From Acanthamoeba sp. SK_2022b (Eukaryota; Discosea; Longamoebia; Acanthamoebidae): 54,307 nucleotides of DNA. A program made the translations under genes and the position numbers. Each line of letters opens with the position of its first letter. The first letter of the stretch is position 1. Positions 1 to 22,751 of this stretch are shown piece after piece. The stretch is taken from NCBI GenBank assembly GCA_027943245.1, contig JANDJZ010000384.1, positions 1 to 54,307 on the forward strand, written 5' to 3'. The notes under the pieces are model-generated. The model did no database searches, was not told the origin of the DNA, and saw only the letters and a program-made list of their open reading frames with translations.

Positions 1-606
1 CTACACCGTGGCGGTCAACGGTCGTGAGATGCCGTTCGCCAGCCTTCAGGCGGCCAAGCCCTTTGGCTGCTTCAAGACCGCCAAGGTGAGTCTCCGCGCT
101 TCGTGTGTCGACACATACACATACAAGAGAGAGAGAGAGAGAGAGAGATGTGAGAATGGAATGCGGAGCTGAATGAGTACACGTGGGGTGGTGTGTGTAG
201 CGCTTCGCCAGCGGAGAGCAGCTCGTCCACCACATGCGGGCCAAGGGCTACCATCGCCCGACCGGCGGCGACACCTCGGCGCCCGAGGAGCAGGGCGACG
301 TCAGCTCGACCTATCCGTGCCATCTCTGCAGGTGCTGCGCCGGCGGCGCCTCGTTTGCACAAATCGTGCACGAACTAACACACGCGGCTCTCTCTGTTGT
401 CTCGCGTTCTCCGCGGTCCAATAGGAAGCCGTTCGGGTCCGAGCGGGCGCTGGAGGCGCATCTCAAGACAAAGCTGCACGTCAAGTGCGAGGAGTGCGGC
501 GATAGGTTCCTCAACGAGGACGCCATGCGACAGCACCACAAGGACACGCACATCCGCGACCTATCCATTGACCTCCAAAACCCTCCATGTACGCACGTAT
601 CTGCAC

Positions 607-684
<78 letters not shown>

Positions 685-686
685 CG

Positions 687-776
<90 letters not shown>

Positions 777-2486
777 TGTGTGTGTGTGTGTGTGTGTGAT
801 GTGTGTGTGTGTGTTGTGCGTCTAGGCACGATGCCCTAACATCTATTCGCGCGAGCAGGGAAATACAAAAAGCAATACCAAAAGAAGATACCCTTCCACT
901 GGCCGCGACCCAAGTTCTGTTGCGAGATCGAGGGCTGCGGCCGCGCGTTCATGTCCACCGAGCAGCTGGCCCAGCACCACCACGTGCGTGCCCCCTCTCG
1001 CCCCTTGCCACGCGAGCCATGTCGAGTCGCCCTTTGTTCTCCCCTTGACGCTTGCCTGGCGATATCTATGGGCAGAGCGTGAGCCACTACAAATGCCTGG
1101 ACAAGACGTGCACGCAGCTGTTCAAGAAGAAGACCAACATGTACCGGCACTTCAAGGCCAAGCACGACCCGGAGGTCTACAAGCAAGGCAAGCCAACCCC
1201 TCACAGTGTGGTGGATGGTTGCATTGGCGTGGCGCTGGTCGACCATTCCCTAACTCTCTTTGCCGCGCAGGCCTGGTGGACCGACTGCAGGCCAAGCTGA
1301 CCGTCGTCACGAGCCGCATGGAGCGCGAGAAGTATGTGTCGACACTGCATTCCTGCGCGCGTGCGTGTAGCCGAGCGTGTGTGTTAACCGGGAGGCGTCG
1401 GGTCAGGTTCGGTGGCATGCGATGGGCCGCCAAGAAGGACCTTCTCGAGACCAAGCTCGCCCGCGCCAAGGGCATCTCCCTCGAAGAGGTGCGGTGTCCG
1501 ATGTCCCCCGCCTATGCGCGCTGTCTGCCACTAAGCTCCTATTGGGGGGGGGGGGCGCTCGCGTTGCATGGCGACCAACAGTTCCGAAGCCAGATGGCGA
1601 GCAAGCACGTGGTCACGGACGGCGCCAAGATGGAGAAGTCGCCCACGTCCCACTCGGTCATCAACATCGTGCCCCCGCGAGGTTCGCCATCCAATCCCCC
1701 CTCTAACATATAAAATATTAATACTAACAATTGTCGTCCACCTCCCACAGACCAATGGGAATTCATGCAACGCATCCGAACGCTCCATGTGAGCGACGCT
1801 CGGTAACTCTCTTGAAAGAGAAAGGACACGCGACGATCGCATTCTAATGAGGGGGGGACACTTGCGGTGGCAGGTGCGGCCCGCACATCTCCTTCGTGGA
1901 GCCGTTCGTGATGCCGCAGCACTACAAGGAGGCGGTCAACCTGCTCACCCCCGTGCTCCGCCGATTCGAGCCATTTGAAGTTACCCTCACCGAGTAGGCC
2001 TCCCTCCCTCCCCTCACCACCGCGCGCGCGCTCTCTCTCTCTCTCTCTCTCTCTTGTTTGCCTGCTCCAATTGACTGGCGGTCGACGTGTCCGTGTCAAG
2101 GGTGTCGGAGCTGCGCCACGAAAAGAGCTCGACGGTCTACCTGTCGCCGGAATGGAAGGAGAACAGTCTCATCGTCGACCTCGTGAGCGCCATCCTCCGC
2201 ATCTTCCCCCAATGCACGCCTCCCCCCTCTTCCCACCCGGCCAATGGACTGCGCCGCTTTTAATCCAAGCAACTCCCACTAACCGTCCACCCTATTGGTC
2301 CGTTTTTATCGTTTGTCGACAGGTTCGGACCTGCTGTCGCGCGGGACGTACACGTATCGGGGCACCTTCACGGCCTCGGAGCGGCTCACCTTCTTGCCCC
2401 ACTTTACCCTGCGCAAGTTCCGCCATGTACGCGAGGACCACCGCACACACGCACGCGCTGGCGGCACGCGCCGACTTCTTAATGAC

Positions 2487-2564
<78 letters not shown>

Positions 2565-3266
2565 GTGTGTGTGTTGTGCGAGTGCAGGAACAAAGAGGTC
2601 TGATGTTGACGGTGATGGACCACTACCGTGAGGTGCTCGAGAAGAATCCCATCAAGTTCCTGCTCAAGGAGATCTACATCCTCAACCGCATCAAGGGCGA
2701 TCCCTTCCAGGTGTGCCACGTCATCCCTCTCGGTACCGCATCTCTCTCCTCCTCCTCCTCCTCCTCCCCCATCGCAAGGGCCTGGTCGTTGACCCTACAC
2801 GGCGCGCGCGCGCGCATGCAGGCCAGCCCGAGGTGCACACGCAGCCCAATTTTGGCCCAGGGAGCCCTGGCTCCCTCGGCACGCCGGAAGAGAACACGCC
2901 CCTTGGCCGCTCTCTGCTCATCGGAGGTACGCCCTGCACGGCGCCCACGACGCGTAGGACGGAGGACTGACGCGCGTGTCCGATTGCATTCCAGGCATTC
3001 CGCAAAAGTTGGACGAGTCGGTGGTGAGGGAGGCCTTTGCGGTGATGGGCTTCGAGCTCAAGGACGCGGAGGTGGTCAAGAACCCCGACGGAGCGCGCCG
3101 CAGCTGCGCGGTGGTGGAGATGCTGACCGTCGACGACGTCAAGCGCGCTCTGGAGACGTTCAACGATGCCGTGGAGAGCCATCGCGTGGCGCTCACCGAT
3201 CTCGGCCTGCAGCCACGCTCCCTGTATCTGTACGTCGACGCAACCCCCCACCACGCGCAGATGTAA
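1..3266 (+). CDS. C2H2 zinc-finger / 2H-phosphoesterase / RRM-like protein (5' truncated)
   Basis: The gene enters the window in frame at base 2 and has about a dozen exons, the first ending at base 85. Exons near 201-331, 425-588, 860-985 and 1078-1190 encode Cys-Cys...His-His fingers (for example CEECGDRF, CEIEGCGRAF and CLDKTCTQLF contexts). Exons near 1750-1990 and 2330-2435 carry the two HxS/T motifs of the 2H phosphoesterase (LigT/CPDase) fold, PHISF and PHFTL, with the family-typical RHEKSSTVYL stretch between. The last exons (about 2990-3230) read as an RRM-like domain (GIPQKL...AVVEM). Known family role: 2H enzymes act on 2',3'-cyclic or 2'-5' RNA ends. Inference: an RNA-end processing enzyme with its own RNA/DNA-binding modules. 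The splice joining 2185 to about 2323 is not resolved in frame. The end is TAA at 3266, unless a 31-nt intron (3230-3260) is removed, giving an end at 3441. The true start lies outside the window. Confidence 0.75.
608..815. repeat. (TG)n microsatellite filling an intron
   Basis: About 200 bp of nearly uninterrupted TG with a few single-base interruptions (near 681 and 769-800). It occupies most of the intron that starts at 589 in the C2H2/2H gene. This is the longest dinucleotide tract in the window and could adopt Z-DNA; its length is probably polymorphic. Confidence 0.97.
2489..2575. repeat. (TG)n microsatellite in an intron
   Basis: A TG run of about 85 bp sits in the intron just downstream of the second HxT-motif exon of the 2H gene. 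The acceptor (GTGCAG) follows within a few bases of its end. Confidence 0.97.
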
Positions 3267-3579
3267 ACGGTTCTTCAATCAGGCCACGTCGCTCACGCCA
3301 TGGGCCACCTTACACAGGCGCCACATGCCCGAGATGGTGTTCCCGGGCCCGCCGGGCGACTGCTGCTCACTTCGGCACGTCAAGCGAGAAGACGTCGACC
3401 CACCGGAAGACTGGCAGAACGATGACAGGGGAGAGGAGTAGAGAGTAGACTGGTAGTCGAGGTCGGTGGCTGCGCCGCCTTCTTAAAAAATAAAATAAAA
3501 AATAAAATAAAAACACGCCGGAATGCGTTTCCTTTGTTTTTCTTTTTGCTGATAATTTCAAGAGGAAAGGAACACAAAA
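3267..3579. other. 3' UTR and intergenic spacer with A-rich polyadenylation signals
   Basis: This region holds no second gene I can support. Bases 3267-3441 stay open in one frame and may be coding if the alternative splice at 3230-3260 is used. Overlapping AATAAA-like motifs cluster at 3484-3512 and would serve as poly(A) signals. The next gene starts at 3580. Confidence 0.6.
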
Positions 3580-14791
<11,212 letters not shown>

Positions 14792-14975
14792 CTGCCGGGA
14801 TTCCCCATTGTTGTGTCGCTCTTCTGAGTGCTCTGGGGCAGTAGCCTAGGGCACCCATTCTGCCGTTGTAGAGGGCCAGCTGTTCTTGTGGGTCGGCCGT
14901 GCATGGGGTGTCCAACGTGCTTGTAGGCCCATAGTCTGGTGTTGCTTGCCGGCTCTGTAGGGTACCTGTGATCTG

Positions 14976-15330
14976 TCATAGTCTGTGCTTTTTCCTGGTT
15001 GAGGGTGTGTCTGTGCCTGTTTCAATGAGGGCCCCTTGCTGGGTTATTAGGGCCACATTGTCCAGGGAGGTGCAGGCATCTCTGATGTACATGCTGGTGG
15101 GGTTTGTTCTGGCCTCAGTGGCCAGCCTGTCTGCTTTTGTGTTGCCTTCTACAAGGCTGCTGAAGTCTGCCCCATGCCATTCCTTTAGTGCCTTAATTTT
15201 TTCTTTCCATTTGGTGAGTTGTATGCCTCTTATAGCCTGGTTCCCAGCCATATTGAGGGAAATCTGTATTGTCCAGTGAGATGGGTGTGGCTGTTTGTCT
15301 TGTCTCTAGTGTGGACTTTTATTGGCGGTT
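14976..15330 (-). pseudogene. LINE RNase H remnant
   Basis: The frame contains a strand read as WTIQISL and then VEGNTKADRLATEA, the conserved GNxxADxLA helix of reverse-transcriptase-linked RNase H. A stop codon lies upstream of it in frame. It follows the endonuclease remnant without any reverse transcriptase between. Confidence 0.6.
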
Positions 15331-15457
15331 TGCTGTGTAATGAGTTCTATGATGTCCTGGGGGTTGGCTTTGTGGGGCATGGTGACTGTGGAACAGGTTG
15401 GCCATCCTGGCCAGAATGGTGATGTTGGCATTGAGCATTGTTGTGGTGGTGTTGGCA

Positions 15458-15916
15458 TCAAGGTACAGGGCCACGCTGTTGAGATATGAGAGGCCTGCCT
15501 TGGTTGGCCTTCTGTTTGGCTGTGGTTGCCATCCTTGATTTCAGGTTCCAGAATATTGAGTATCTGCTGCTTGTGGCTGCCCTCTCTAGATCATCCTTGT
15601 ATTCTTCACTCCATTTACCTACTTCCTGTAGTGCTGCTACGTCCCATTTGTTTGATTTCATGAGCAGGGTTGGGATTTCATGCCAATTTTTCCTGATGTT
15701 GATTGAAACAAGGGTAATGGTGGTTGTGATGAGGGGTATGGGGTTGGTTGGGTGTCTATCTTGGTTGGTGGCGTTTGCTGTAGGTGGCACACCAGGAGCA
15801 GGCCAAGTATAATCACTGACTGCGTCCACCTGGTGATTGCCCATATGATGCTCAGGGTTTGGGAGTGTGTGGTAGGTGTTGTCCCACAGGTCCCTGGGTG
15901 TTGCATTCTGGGTCAT
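15458..15916 (-). pseudogene. LINE endonuclease (EEP/APE fold) N-terminal remnant
   Basis: The minus-strand frame contains TLVSINIRKNW followed by WDVAALQEVGKW. This is the strand-helix start of the exonuclease-endonuclease-phosphatase fold with the metal-binding Asn and catalytic Glu (LQE). Only about 90 residues of the fold are present. The C-terminal catalytic SDH region and the reverse transcriptase are absent. It would have nicked target DNA in an intact element. Confidence 0.6.
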
Positions 15917-16006
15917 GCTTCAGTTGCTTTTTCTGTTGAATCTTTTATGGTAATGTGTAATAGTTGCTGTGGGTGTTGGGTGTAGGGGGGAGGGGCCGCT
16001 TAGTGT

Positions 16007-16460
16007 TTAGCTTAAGTGCTTTGGCCATCCTGCCTGCTGTTTTGAGCTGGATGGGGCCATCCTTTTGGGTAGCTTGTGGTAGTGGTGGTCCACCTCTCCA
16101 CATTTCTTGCAGAAGTACTCAATTACACCACATCTTGAGGTTTGTCTCCGCCAGGCCAGATATGTAGATTCAGTTCTCCAACAGCTGGAAAGTCTTTTTA
16201 CATGGCCCAATACTCAGTTCCTTGCCAAAGAGGACTACCTTGTAGAGTGTGCACAGTTTGTTGGCTAGGTTGGCATTGAGTGTTAGGGCCCATGTCCCTG
16301 GGCTAATTGTGACCAGTCTGGGGTTGAAAGTAATATTGAGGTGCAGGGCATAGGCAGCCAGTGCCTCTGCTGTGACCATCATAATGTCATCCTTTTTTGC
16401 CTGAATGGCTAGCTTAATCTGGTTGTCCACTAGCCTACCATGATTCTGTCTTGTGGACAC
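16007..16460 (-). pseudogene. LINE ORF1 (Gag-like) remnant with zinc-knuckle vestige
   Basis: Two overlapping minus-strand frames give a Gag-like segment (NHGRLVDNQIKLA...) followed by FCKKCGEVDHHY. This is CX2CX4H of a retroviral-type knuckle in which the last Cys is replaced by Leu. A frameshift separates the two parts. ORF1 proteins of LINEs bind element RNA. Identification rests on this motif and on its position upstream of the endonuclease remnant. Confidence 0.5.
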
Positions 16461-16719
16461 AAGTGCAATGGTAGCTTGTAGCCTGGCTACTGTGCTGGCA
16501 TATTATGCTGGTAGTAGGTTGCAGATAAGGACAGTCTCTGTTGGTGAGGTCTATCTAGCTGTTCCCTTCATCATGGTCATAATCACTGCTGGAGTCCTCT
16601 GCCTTGTCTGTCAGTTCTTCATCACTGACTGGCGGCTTGGCAGGTTGTTGGCCTATTTATGCTTGGCCAATTGGGGTGTCTCCATGGGGCGGGGATGGAG
16701 CAGTCTTGTGCTGGGGGTG

Positions 16720-16895
16720 GTATTTACTGGTTCTGGAGGTTGTTAAATACCCTTTATTTGTGATGTATTATTGGTTGTGTCTCACAATTTCTCCATCTCA
16801 GCAAGATGGGAGGAAATCATATTCAGTGTTGCTGACATGTTTCAAATACATCACAAATAAAGGGTATTTAACAACCTCCCAGAACCAGTAAATAC
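16720..16895. repeat. Long inverted repeat (about 50-bp arms, 75-bp loop)
   Basis: Arm 16720-16769 and arm 16845-16895 are reverse complements with a single inserted base. The right arm contains ATAAAGGGTATTTAACAACC. The structure lies at the upstream side of the LINE remnant and would form a very stable hairpin. It could be an inverted duplication of a transposon end or a small MITE. Confidence 0.9.
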
Positions 16896-16910
16896 AGGGA
16901 ATTTGCTCCA

Positions 16911-17955
16911 GCAGCAGCTAAAAAAATGTAAGTTAAAATAGTGTATAGATTACAGATGTGAGGGTATGTACTGGCGGCGCAGGGTCTCATGTTTCTTGGC
17001 CATTTCACTTGGACTCTGCGCAACCATTCGTGGCATGTTGGGGAGGTGAGAAAAAATCAGCCACAAAATCTTGGCTGTGCCTTCCACAGAAGATTAGGAA
17101 AAAAAAACAATAATAAATATAGGAGTTTTTGAGGGTTTATGCTACCAGACAGCAGTTTGGCATCGTTCATCTCCTCACCATGTATGGTACCCACCACCAC
17201 AACACTGTATTCCTCACAGTGATGTGGTGGAAATCTACTGATCTGAGTTCCCTGATTTTCCAGACCATTGGTTTGACCCTGACACCTACAGCCAAGCCCA
17301 TAGGGAGCAACACCTGGTGCCCTATAGTGTACTTATATATGTACACAATGAGGGCAACTTCCCACCCACCTGTGCATTATGCCACCTGCCCAAGTGGGAG
17401 AGCAGGGTGGCAAAGAATCACCCTCATAAATGCTTTTGGACAGCTTCTTCACCTGCCTCCACTACACAGGCAGCTGTAGTGTATGCACACCACCTCTTCT
17501 TGCCAACCTTGGGTCAGTGAACTCTGTAGTCAGGTGGAGGGGATGGTATGTGTATTTGCAGCAGGTTGGGTGGGTGTAGGGGCTGCATGATGGCAGTGAC
17601 CATCGTTTGGATCTGGGGTTGGTTCAGTGGGGTGGCAGTCCTGGAGCTTTGTTTGGGTGGGGATGTGCCTTGTTCTTGGTGTCCATTTTCATGTGTGTGT
17701 TTTTTGTATTGGGTATGGATGTTTATTCTGATTGTTTTTTTTTTTTCTATATAACATACTGCTCAGTGTTTTTTGTATGACAAGGCATAGGGCCAGGGCC
17801 TTGGGTGGGTGGATATTGGCTGGCTGTAGCCCAGGACTTTCTTCACAGAGATTTACATAATGAATTGCACCTAGAAGTATGTGTACTTTGGTGAGTGTTT
17901 GGAGGCTGCTTGTAGTTGTTTGTTTGTAGTAATTAGGGGTGGTACCTTGTTCTTG
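16911..17955. other. AT/T-rich island, no supportable gene
   Basis: Composition changes sharply back to GC-rich near 17,955. The one notable stretch is an open plus-strand frame near 17235-17520. It contains a CALC...HPHKC cysteine/histidine pattern but no recognisable family and a stop just upstream. I read the whole interval as transposon debris. Confidence 0.5.
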
Positions 17956-18073
17956 TCAATGGTGCGGCGCTCTTGCTTCTGATCCCCTCGGTTAGTCTCC
18001 TAGGGCCAGTTTAACGGCTAGTGTAAAAGAAAATTAAAAGAAATTGTTTTCCTAGCGAAGAAAAAGCTGGGAA

Positions 18074-19608
18074 ATGAAAGAAGCGTTGATCACAACTTGC
18101 AGGCAACAGGAAGGTCGAGAGATGAGCGGGTTGCTGGGGCTCTCGTACGAACACACGGAAGATGAGGAGGAAGAGGAGCACAAGGAAGAGGGTGCCCCTG
18201 CAGGCCTCGTGGCGTATGAACACGAAGGAGAAGAAAATGTAGGTGAAGGAGCCGAAGCGACATCACCCCACAAGCGACGACGTATCAGTGAAGGGGAGGA
18301 ACAGCCGACTGAAGAAGCGCAAAATGGAGCGATAGAGCCAAGAGATGAGGAAGAAGAGGCCGCGATGGCCCGACGGCAGCGTGCTGTAGATGAGTTGGAG
18401 CGGCAGTACCGGCTGCAGCAACAACAAGACGACGAAGAAGCAGAAGCGGGTGGACATACGATGGAAGAGGAAGAAAATCTCAGGGCCGATTTTGAAGATC
18501 AGTCCTCCTACACCATGGGTATGCCCCTTTTTAAATCAATTCTTCTCAAGTTTATTATTATTATAATTATTATTTTAATCTCACAAACCTTCGCCACTAC
18601 GCCAGATGGTGGGACGTTGATGGAGTCGATGCTGCCGCCTCGACCTGCACGACCACCGAGCGCCTCGCTCCAGGTAACCGGCTCGCGCTGTGCGGTCGGC
18701 GCCACGCCACGCTCATCTTTGAGGGGGGGGGCATGGGGCAGGGCAAGATAGTGCAATTCCATCGGCTGCGCGCGGAGGGGCGGGCCAAGAGCATCAACGA
18801 GAAGATCCGGCACGCCCGCAACTTCAAGAACCCCTACATGCTCAACTGGCTCGTCTCCCACTGCGGTACACGCACCTCACACGCCACGCCACGCCACGCC
18901 ACGCAACACACGTGTGTCTATATCGCAGCGGCGCTGATGGCTGGGCGGTGGGCGATAGGGATCGACGAGACGGGATCGAACTACCCCAAGGAGCTCTTTG
19001 ACCCGGCGGCCATACGGCGCGAGGCCGCCGAAGTCATGGAACGCCAGAAGCGCCAAAAGGCGGCCGCCCAGCAAAGTACTGGGCGCCCCCCCCCCACTCG
19101 GCTCTGCGCCTCTCCCCCCCTCGATCTCTTTCTCACAGTCGCGTCGTGTCTGTGTGATGGCGCGCGCGTGCGTGTGCGATGTGTGTGTAGACCGCACGGC
19201 GATCGATTTCACGACGGGCGAGGGGGCCAAGCCGCCGCTCCTGCCACAGCCCGGCGTCGCGGCCGCGGCGGTCGGGCTCGGGATGCCGCGGCCCATCGTG
19301 AAGGTGGTGGAGGGGACCAAGCGCCCCCGGAGCAAGTGGGACCAGGGCGAGCCCCCCAAGCTCGGAGCCGCGGCGACGCAGCCCGCCGCCGCCGCCGCCG
19401 CCGCCACCGGCTCCCGATACGCCGAATACGCGTACGCTCACCACACAAGTCAGTGGGCGTGTGTCGTGTCGTGTCGTGTCGTGTCGTGTCGTGTCGTGTC
19501 GTGTCGTGTCGTGTCGTGTCGTGTCGTGTCGACGCTCACCGGTCGTGTCCCTCGGGCAGGCTGGCCAAGAAGGCAGAGATCGAGGCGAAGCTCCGACAAC
19601 AAAAGTGA
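18074..19608 (+). CDS. SAP30BP/HCNGP-like transcription/splicing regulator
   Basis: Six exons (18074-18518, 18606-18673, 18742-18865, 18959-19075, 19191-19431, 19560-19608) join to 347 residues with a whole number of codons. The N-terminal half is very acidic. The core matches the HCNGP family: LPPRP..., an NPYMLNWLVSHC helix, then GIDETGSNYPKELFDP, corresponding to the hallmark IDE-G-NYPKD-FDP of SAP30BP. The C-terminus has the KSKWD-like RSKWDQG motif and ends in a basic helix. In animals the protein acts in the nucleus with SAP30/HDAC and U2-related splicing factors. A second Met at 18122 (MSGLLGLSYE) resembles the family N-terminus better and may be the true start (331 residues). Intron 5 is mostly a TGTCG pentamer repeat. 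Confidence 0.88.
18541..18580. repeat. (ATT)n-rich tract in intron 1 of the SAP30BP-like gene
   Basis: A short AT-only stretch of ATT/AAT units between donor 18519 and acceptor 18605. Similar tracts recur in introns at 38905, 39658 and 49192. Confidence 0.8.
19461..19530. repeat. (GTGTC)14 pentamer repeat in an intron
   Basis: Fourteen consecutive copies lie inside the last intron of the SAP30BP-like gene (19432-19559). The same unit appears as shorter runs at 20381-20400 and, inverted, at 14081-14114. Confidence 0.97.
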
Positions 19609-20095
19609 AGGAGGAGGGGGAGGGGGCCTTGTTTGCCGGCGAGCCCGGCGCGTGTCATCCAGGAGAGGAGTGGGCCTATTTATTATTATTGGTTTGGTGC
19701 GTTTTGGGGGTTGTAGTCTCCTGGTTGGTGTCGCGTGTAGGCTTTGCGGCGTGGTTGGCCCACTTTTATTGCGGCAGCCAACCGCAAGTCTCCGGGGCGG
19801 TAGTGGGAAAAGTTGGGCGACAAGGAGCACACGCGATAGAAGTGTTACTCCCCGTCTCCTCCTCTTTCGCCGCCGCTCCCTTTCCTCCTCAGCCATACAC
19901 CAAATCTCTCCCTTGGTTCTGTTGGTTGAGATTTGTTCGATCGACCTAATCTCTCATTCATTCATCGCACAAATCTTCATCCGTCCCACCGGGAACACGC
20001 ATCAATCGTTGAATCGATTGATCAACTAGGTTTCGGGATCACATCACTTCTCCCTCTCCACCCAAAACTGGCGACTTCTCCCTCTTCGGTCCATC

Positions 20096-20929
20096 ATGTC
20101 GATCAACAACTACCGACACGCAAAAAGTCTTGGTGGTGGTGAGCACGACGGAGAGCGCGCGTCTCCGCCGAGCCACCACCAGCACGACCAAGGGAGCGAG
20201 GACCGGCCGCTGCTGGTCGACGACCTCGGGCGGAGGCCCTGGTGGGCCTTCTGGCGTTCCCGCCCGGCTGCCGACGCCGAGCTGGACGGCGACAAGCAGA
20301 TCGGCACCTTTGGCAGCGTCTGTCTCCTCATCAACTCCATCACCGGTCCCGGTTCGTTCTCTCTATACGCGCGCGCGCGCGTGTCGTGTCGTGTCGTGTC
20401 CGATTGCTGACGTCACCTGGTGTGATGTATTGTGTACATGTGTGTGTGTGCAGCGATTGTGTCGATTCCGGTGGTGGTGCAGGAGGCCGGGTGGGTGACG
20501 CCGCTGGTGGCGGTCGTGTTCATGTGGGCCGTCTGCCTGCTCTCGTCCCTCCTCCTCGTCCACTCCATGGCCCTCGTCCCCGGCAACAGCCGCTTCCAGG
20601 TGGGCCGTCGCCCTTCGCTCCCCCCTCCCCCCAAAGGCCGTGCCCTCACCTCTGTCGTTTTCGTTTTTCTCTTTCGTTATTTTTTTCGTTTTCGTTTTCT
20701 TTTCGTGGACCTGGGCGTGCAGGGCAAGGTGGAGTTGACGACGCTGGTCAAGTTCTTCTTCCCGCGTTGGTTCTACCTGGGCGTGCTGCTCATCCTCATC
20801 GTCTCGCTCCTCTCGCTCATCATCGCCTCCCTCATCGTCTCCGCGCAGGTGCGCGCCCGTGTTCCACCGCAGCATGAAACCCGCGCCACTCTATCTCTCG
20901 TTCCTTACCGTGGAGCACATGTGTGTTTT

Positions 20930-20999
<70 letters not shown>

Positions 21000-22562
21000 T
21001 GTATGTGTGTGCAGACCTTGGACTTTGCGTTCGTGGCGGTCAAGCAAACCTGCGCCGTCGAGTTCTATCCCGACTTCGGGTGGACGTGCGTCGAGACGGC
21101 CGGTAAGGACGTCACCCCCTTTGGCGACGTACGTCGTCCCACCCGCCTTGCCTGCTCGCGTGAGCGTGTCGCGTCGTGTGCGTTCTGGTCGCGCGCGTGT
21201 TGCTGACTGCTCATGACTCGGTCTTGCACAGTCGTACGTGCTGTCGCTGGGCATGATCGTGATCCTGTTGATCGTCGCGCCTCTCGGCTACCTCAACCTC
21301 AACAAGAACATCATCGTCCAAGAAGGTTGGGAGGCCTCCCTTCTTTGATCGACTCAATCGCTCGCTCATTCACACGGCGCGCGCGCGCGCACACACACAC
21401 ACAGCTGCCGTGGTGTCGTTGCTTGCGATTGTCATCCTGTGGACGGTCGACTTCTTCCGGAAGGGCGTCGAGGGCAGCATCCCCGTCGTCTCCTCCTCCC
21501 AGACCAACGTGCTGGGCACCATCATGTGCGTGAGCCGCCGGCTGCGCGCGCAGGCAAAATCAAAGTCTTTTGATTGGTTGGTTGTCTGATTTGTGGTTGG
21601 TTGAGGCCAGGTTCAACTTCGTGATGGCCATCACCGTGCCCAGTTGGTGCAGCGAGAAGGCGTCCAACGTGAGCGTCAAGCCCAGCCTCCTCGCCAGCAC
21701 GACCATCGCCTCCGTCGTCTTCTTCTTTGTCGGCATCATCGGTTCGTTCTCCTTCAACATGCATGACACACACACAATTTCAACTCAACCACACACAACA
21801 GGGGCCTTGGCGTTCGTGTACACGGGGGACAACAACTTGTTGACGATGCTGCAGTCGCACTGCGACGGGTGCCTGGTGGTGACGCGCATCACGGGCTACT
21901 TCCTGCCGGCGGCCATCTTCGTGACGTCCATTCCCGTCTACGCCATCATCGTCCGGTACAACCTGATCGACAACGAACTGTGCAACAAGTACTGGGCGTT
22001 CTTCTTCTCCGTCATCTTCCCGTGGCTCGTCGGTGCGTGGACCGACACCTTAACCTGCCCTCCGCCATTTATTTTCATTTTTCTTTTCTTTTGCTGACGT
22101 CATGCTGACGGCGCTACAGCGATCCCGTTCTACACGGGGAGCGGCCTCACCACGGTGATCAACTTTGCGTCGCTCTTCCTGCAGTCGACCATCAACTTCA
22201 TCCTCCCGCTGCTCATCTACATCCGCGCCCTCCAGTGGAGCAAGGCCCACGCCGGCCTCGAGGAGCAACGCGGCCATGGCCACGCCGACGCCAAGCCCGA
22301 GCTGGTGGCCGGCGGCGGCTACCTCACGATCGACAACACTCGTAACTCCGAGCACGCCCACTCCAACTCGGACAACGCCTACGTGGTCGACAAGGAGCAG
22401 GGCGACGATGAATGCGACGAGACGCCGGCCTTCCAGGCGCTGCCGTCGTGGCTCATGCCGTACACGACGGGCATGTCCTACGGGCTCATCGTGATCATCA
22501 TCCTGCTCGTGGGCCTCGTGGTCGGGCTCAACGTCTACCAAATCATCAGCGACAACGTCTGA
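20096..22562 (+). CDS. AAAP-family amino-acid transporter (SLC36/38-like)
   Basis: Nine exons join to 553 residues: 20096-20351, 20454-20599, 20723-20848, 21015-21128, 21232-21325, 21405-21525, 21611-21741, 21802-22032 and 22120-22562. A soluble charged N-terminus of about 70 residues precedes a first membrane helix of the AAAP type (NSITGPAIVSIPVVVQEAGW). About ten further hydrophobic helices follow. A cytosolic loop of about 65 residues rich in His, Asp and Asn lies before the last helix. The family exports or imports neutral amino acids by proton or sodium coupling at the plasma membrane or lysosome; the substrate cannot be read from sequence. An AATAAA signal lies near 22673. Confidence 0.9.
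20381..20400. repeat. (CGTGT)n short pentamer run in intron 1 of the transporter
   Basis: Four copies of the same pentamer that is expanded 14-fold in the neighbouring upstream gene. Confidence 0.85.
20932..20999. repeat. (TG)n microsatellite in a transporter intron
   Basis: About 65 bp of TG fills most of the intron between exons 3 and 4 (20849-21014). The acceptor GTGTGTGCAG follows at once. Confidence 0.97.
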
Positions 22563-22751
22563 TTGCAGCGCTCCCCCCTCGCGCGCGTGTGCGTGCGCGT
22601 GTGCCGTGTTGTGTGTGTTGTCTGCAGTGTCCAACCACACAGCGCCGTACGCTATTGGTCGTCCAAACGCGCCAATAAATTAATGTTCCAAACCACCAGC
22701 CCCCCCCCCCGTCCGCTCTCCTTTCCACCATCGTCTTTGGCAATCGGTTCA
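22563..22751. other. Convergent 3' intergenic spacer
   Basis: Short tail-to-tail spacer between the transporter (+) and the fucosyltransferase (-). An AATAAA-like signal at 22673 fits the plus-strand gene. No other feature is visible. Confidence 0.7.

Noticed and set aside
234..839. Long frames of alternating Cys-Val or His-Thr residues over the TG/CA tracts
   Set aside because: They are translations of intronic dinucleotide repeats present in several frames and both strands, not proteins.
2306..2719. Minus-strand frames opposite the 2H-domain exons
   Set aside because: The plus strand has clear domain motifs and consistent splice sites; the opposite frames are GC-driven shadows.
14968..16746. 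Several hydrophobic plus-strand frames in the island
   Set aside because: They are antisense to LINE protein motifs read on the minus strand; T-rich complements appear hydrophobic.
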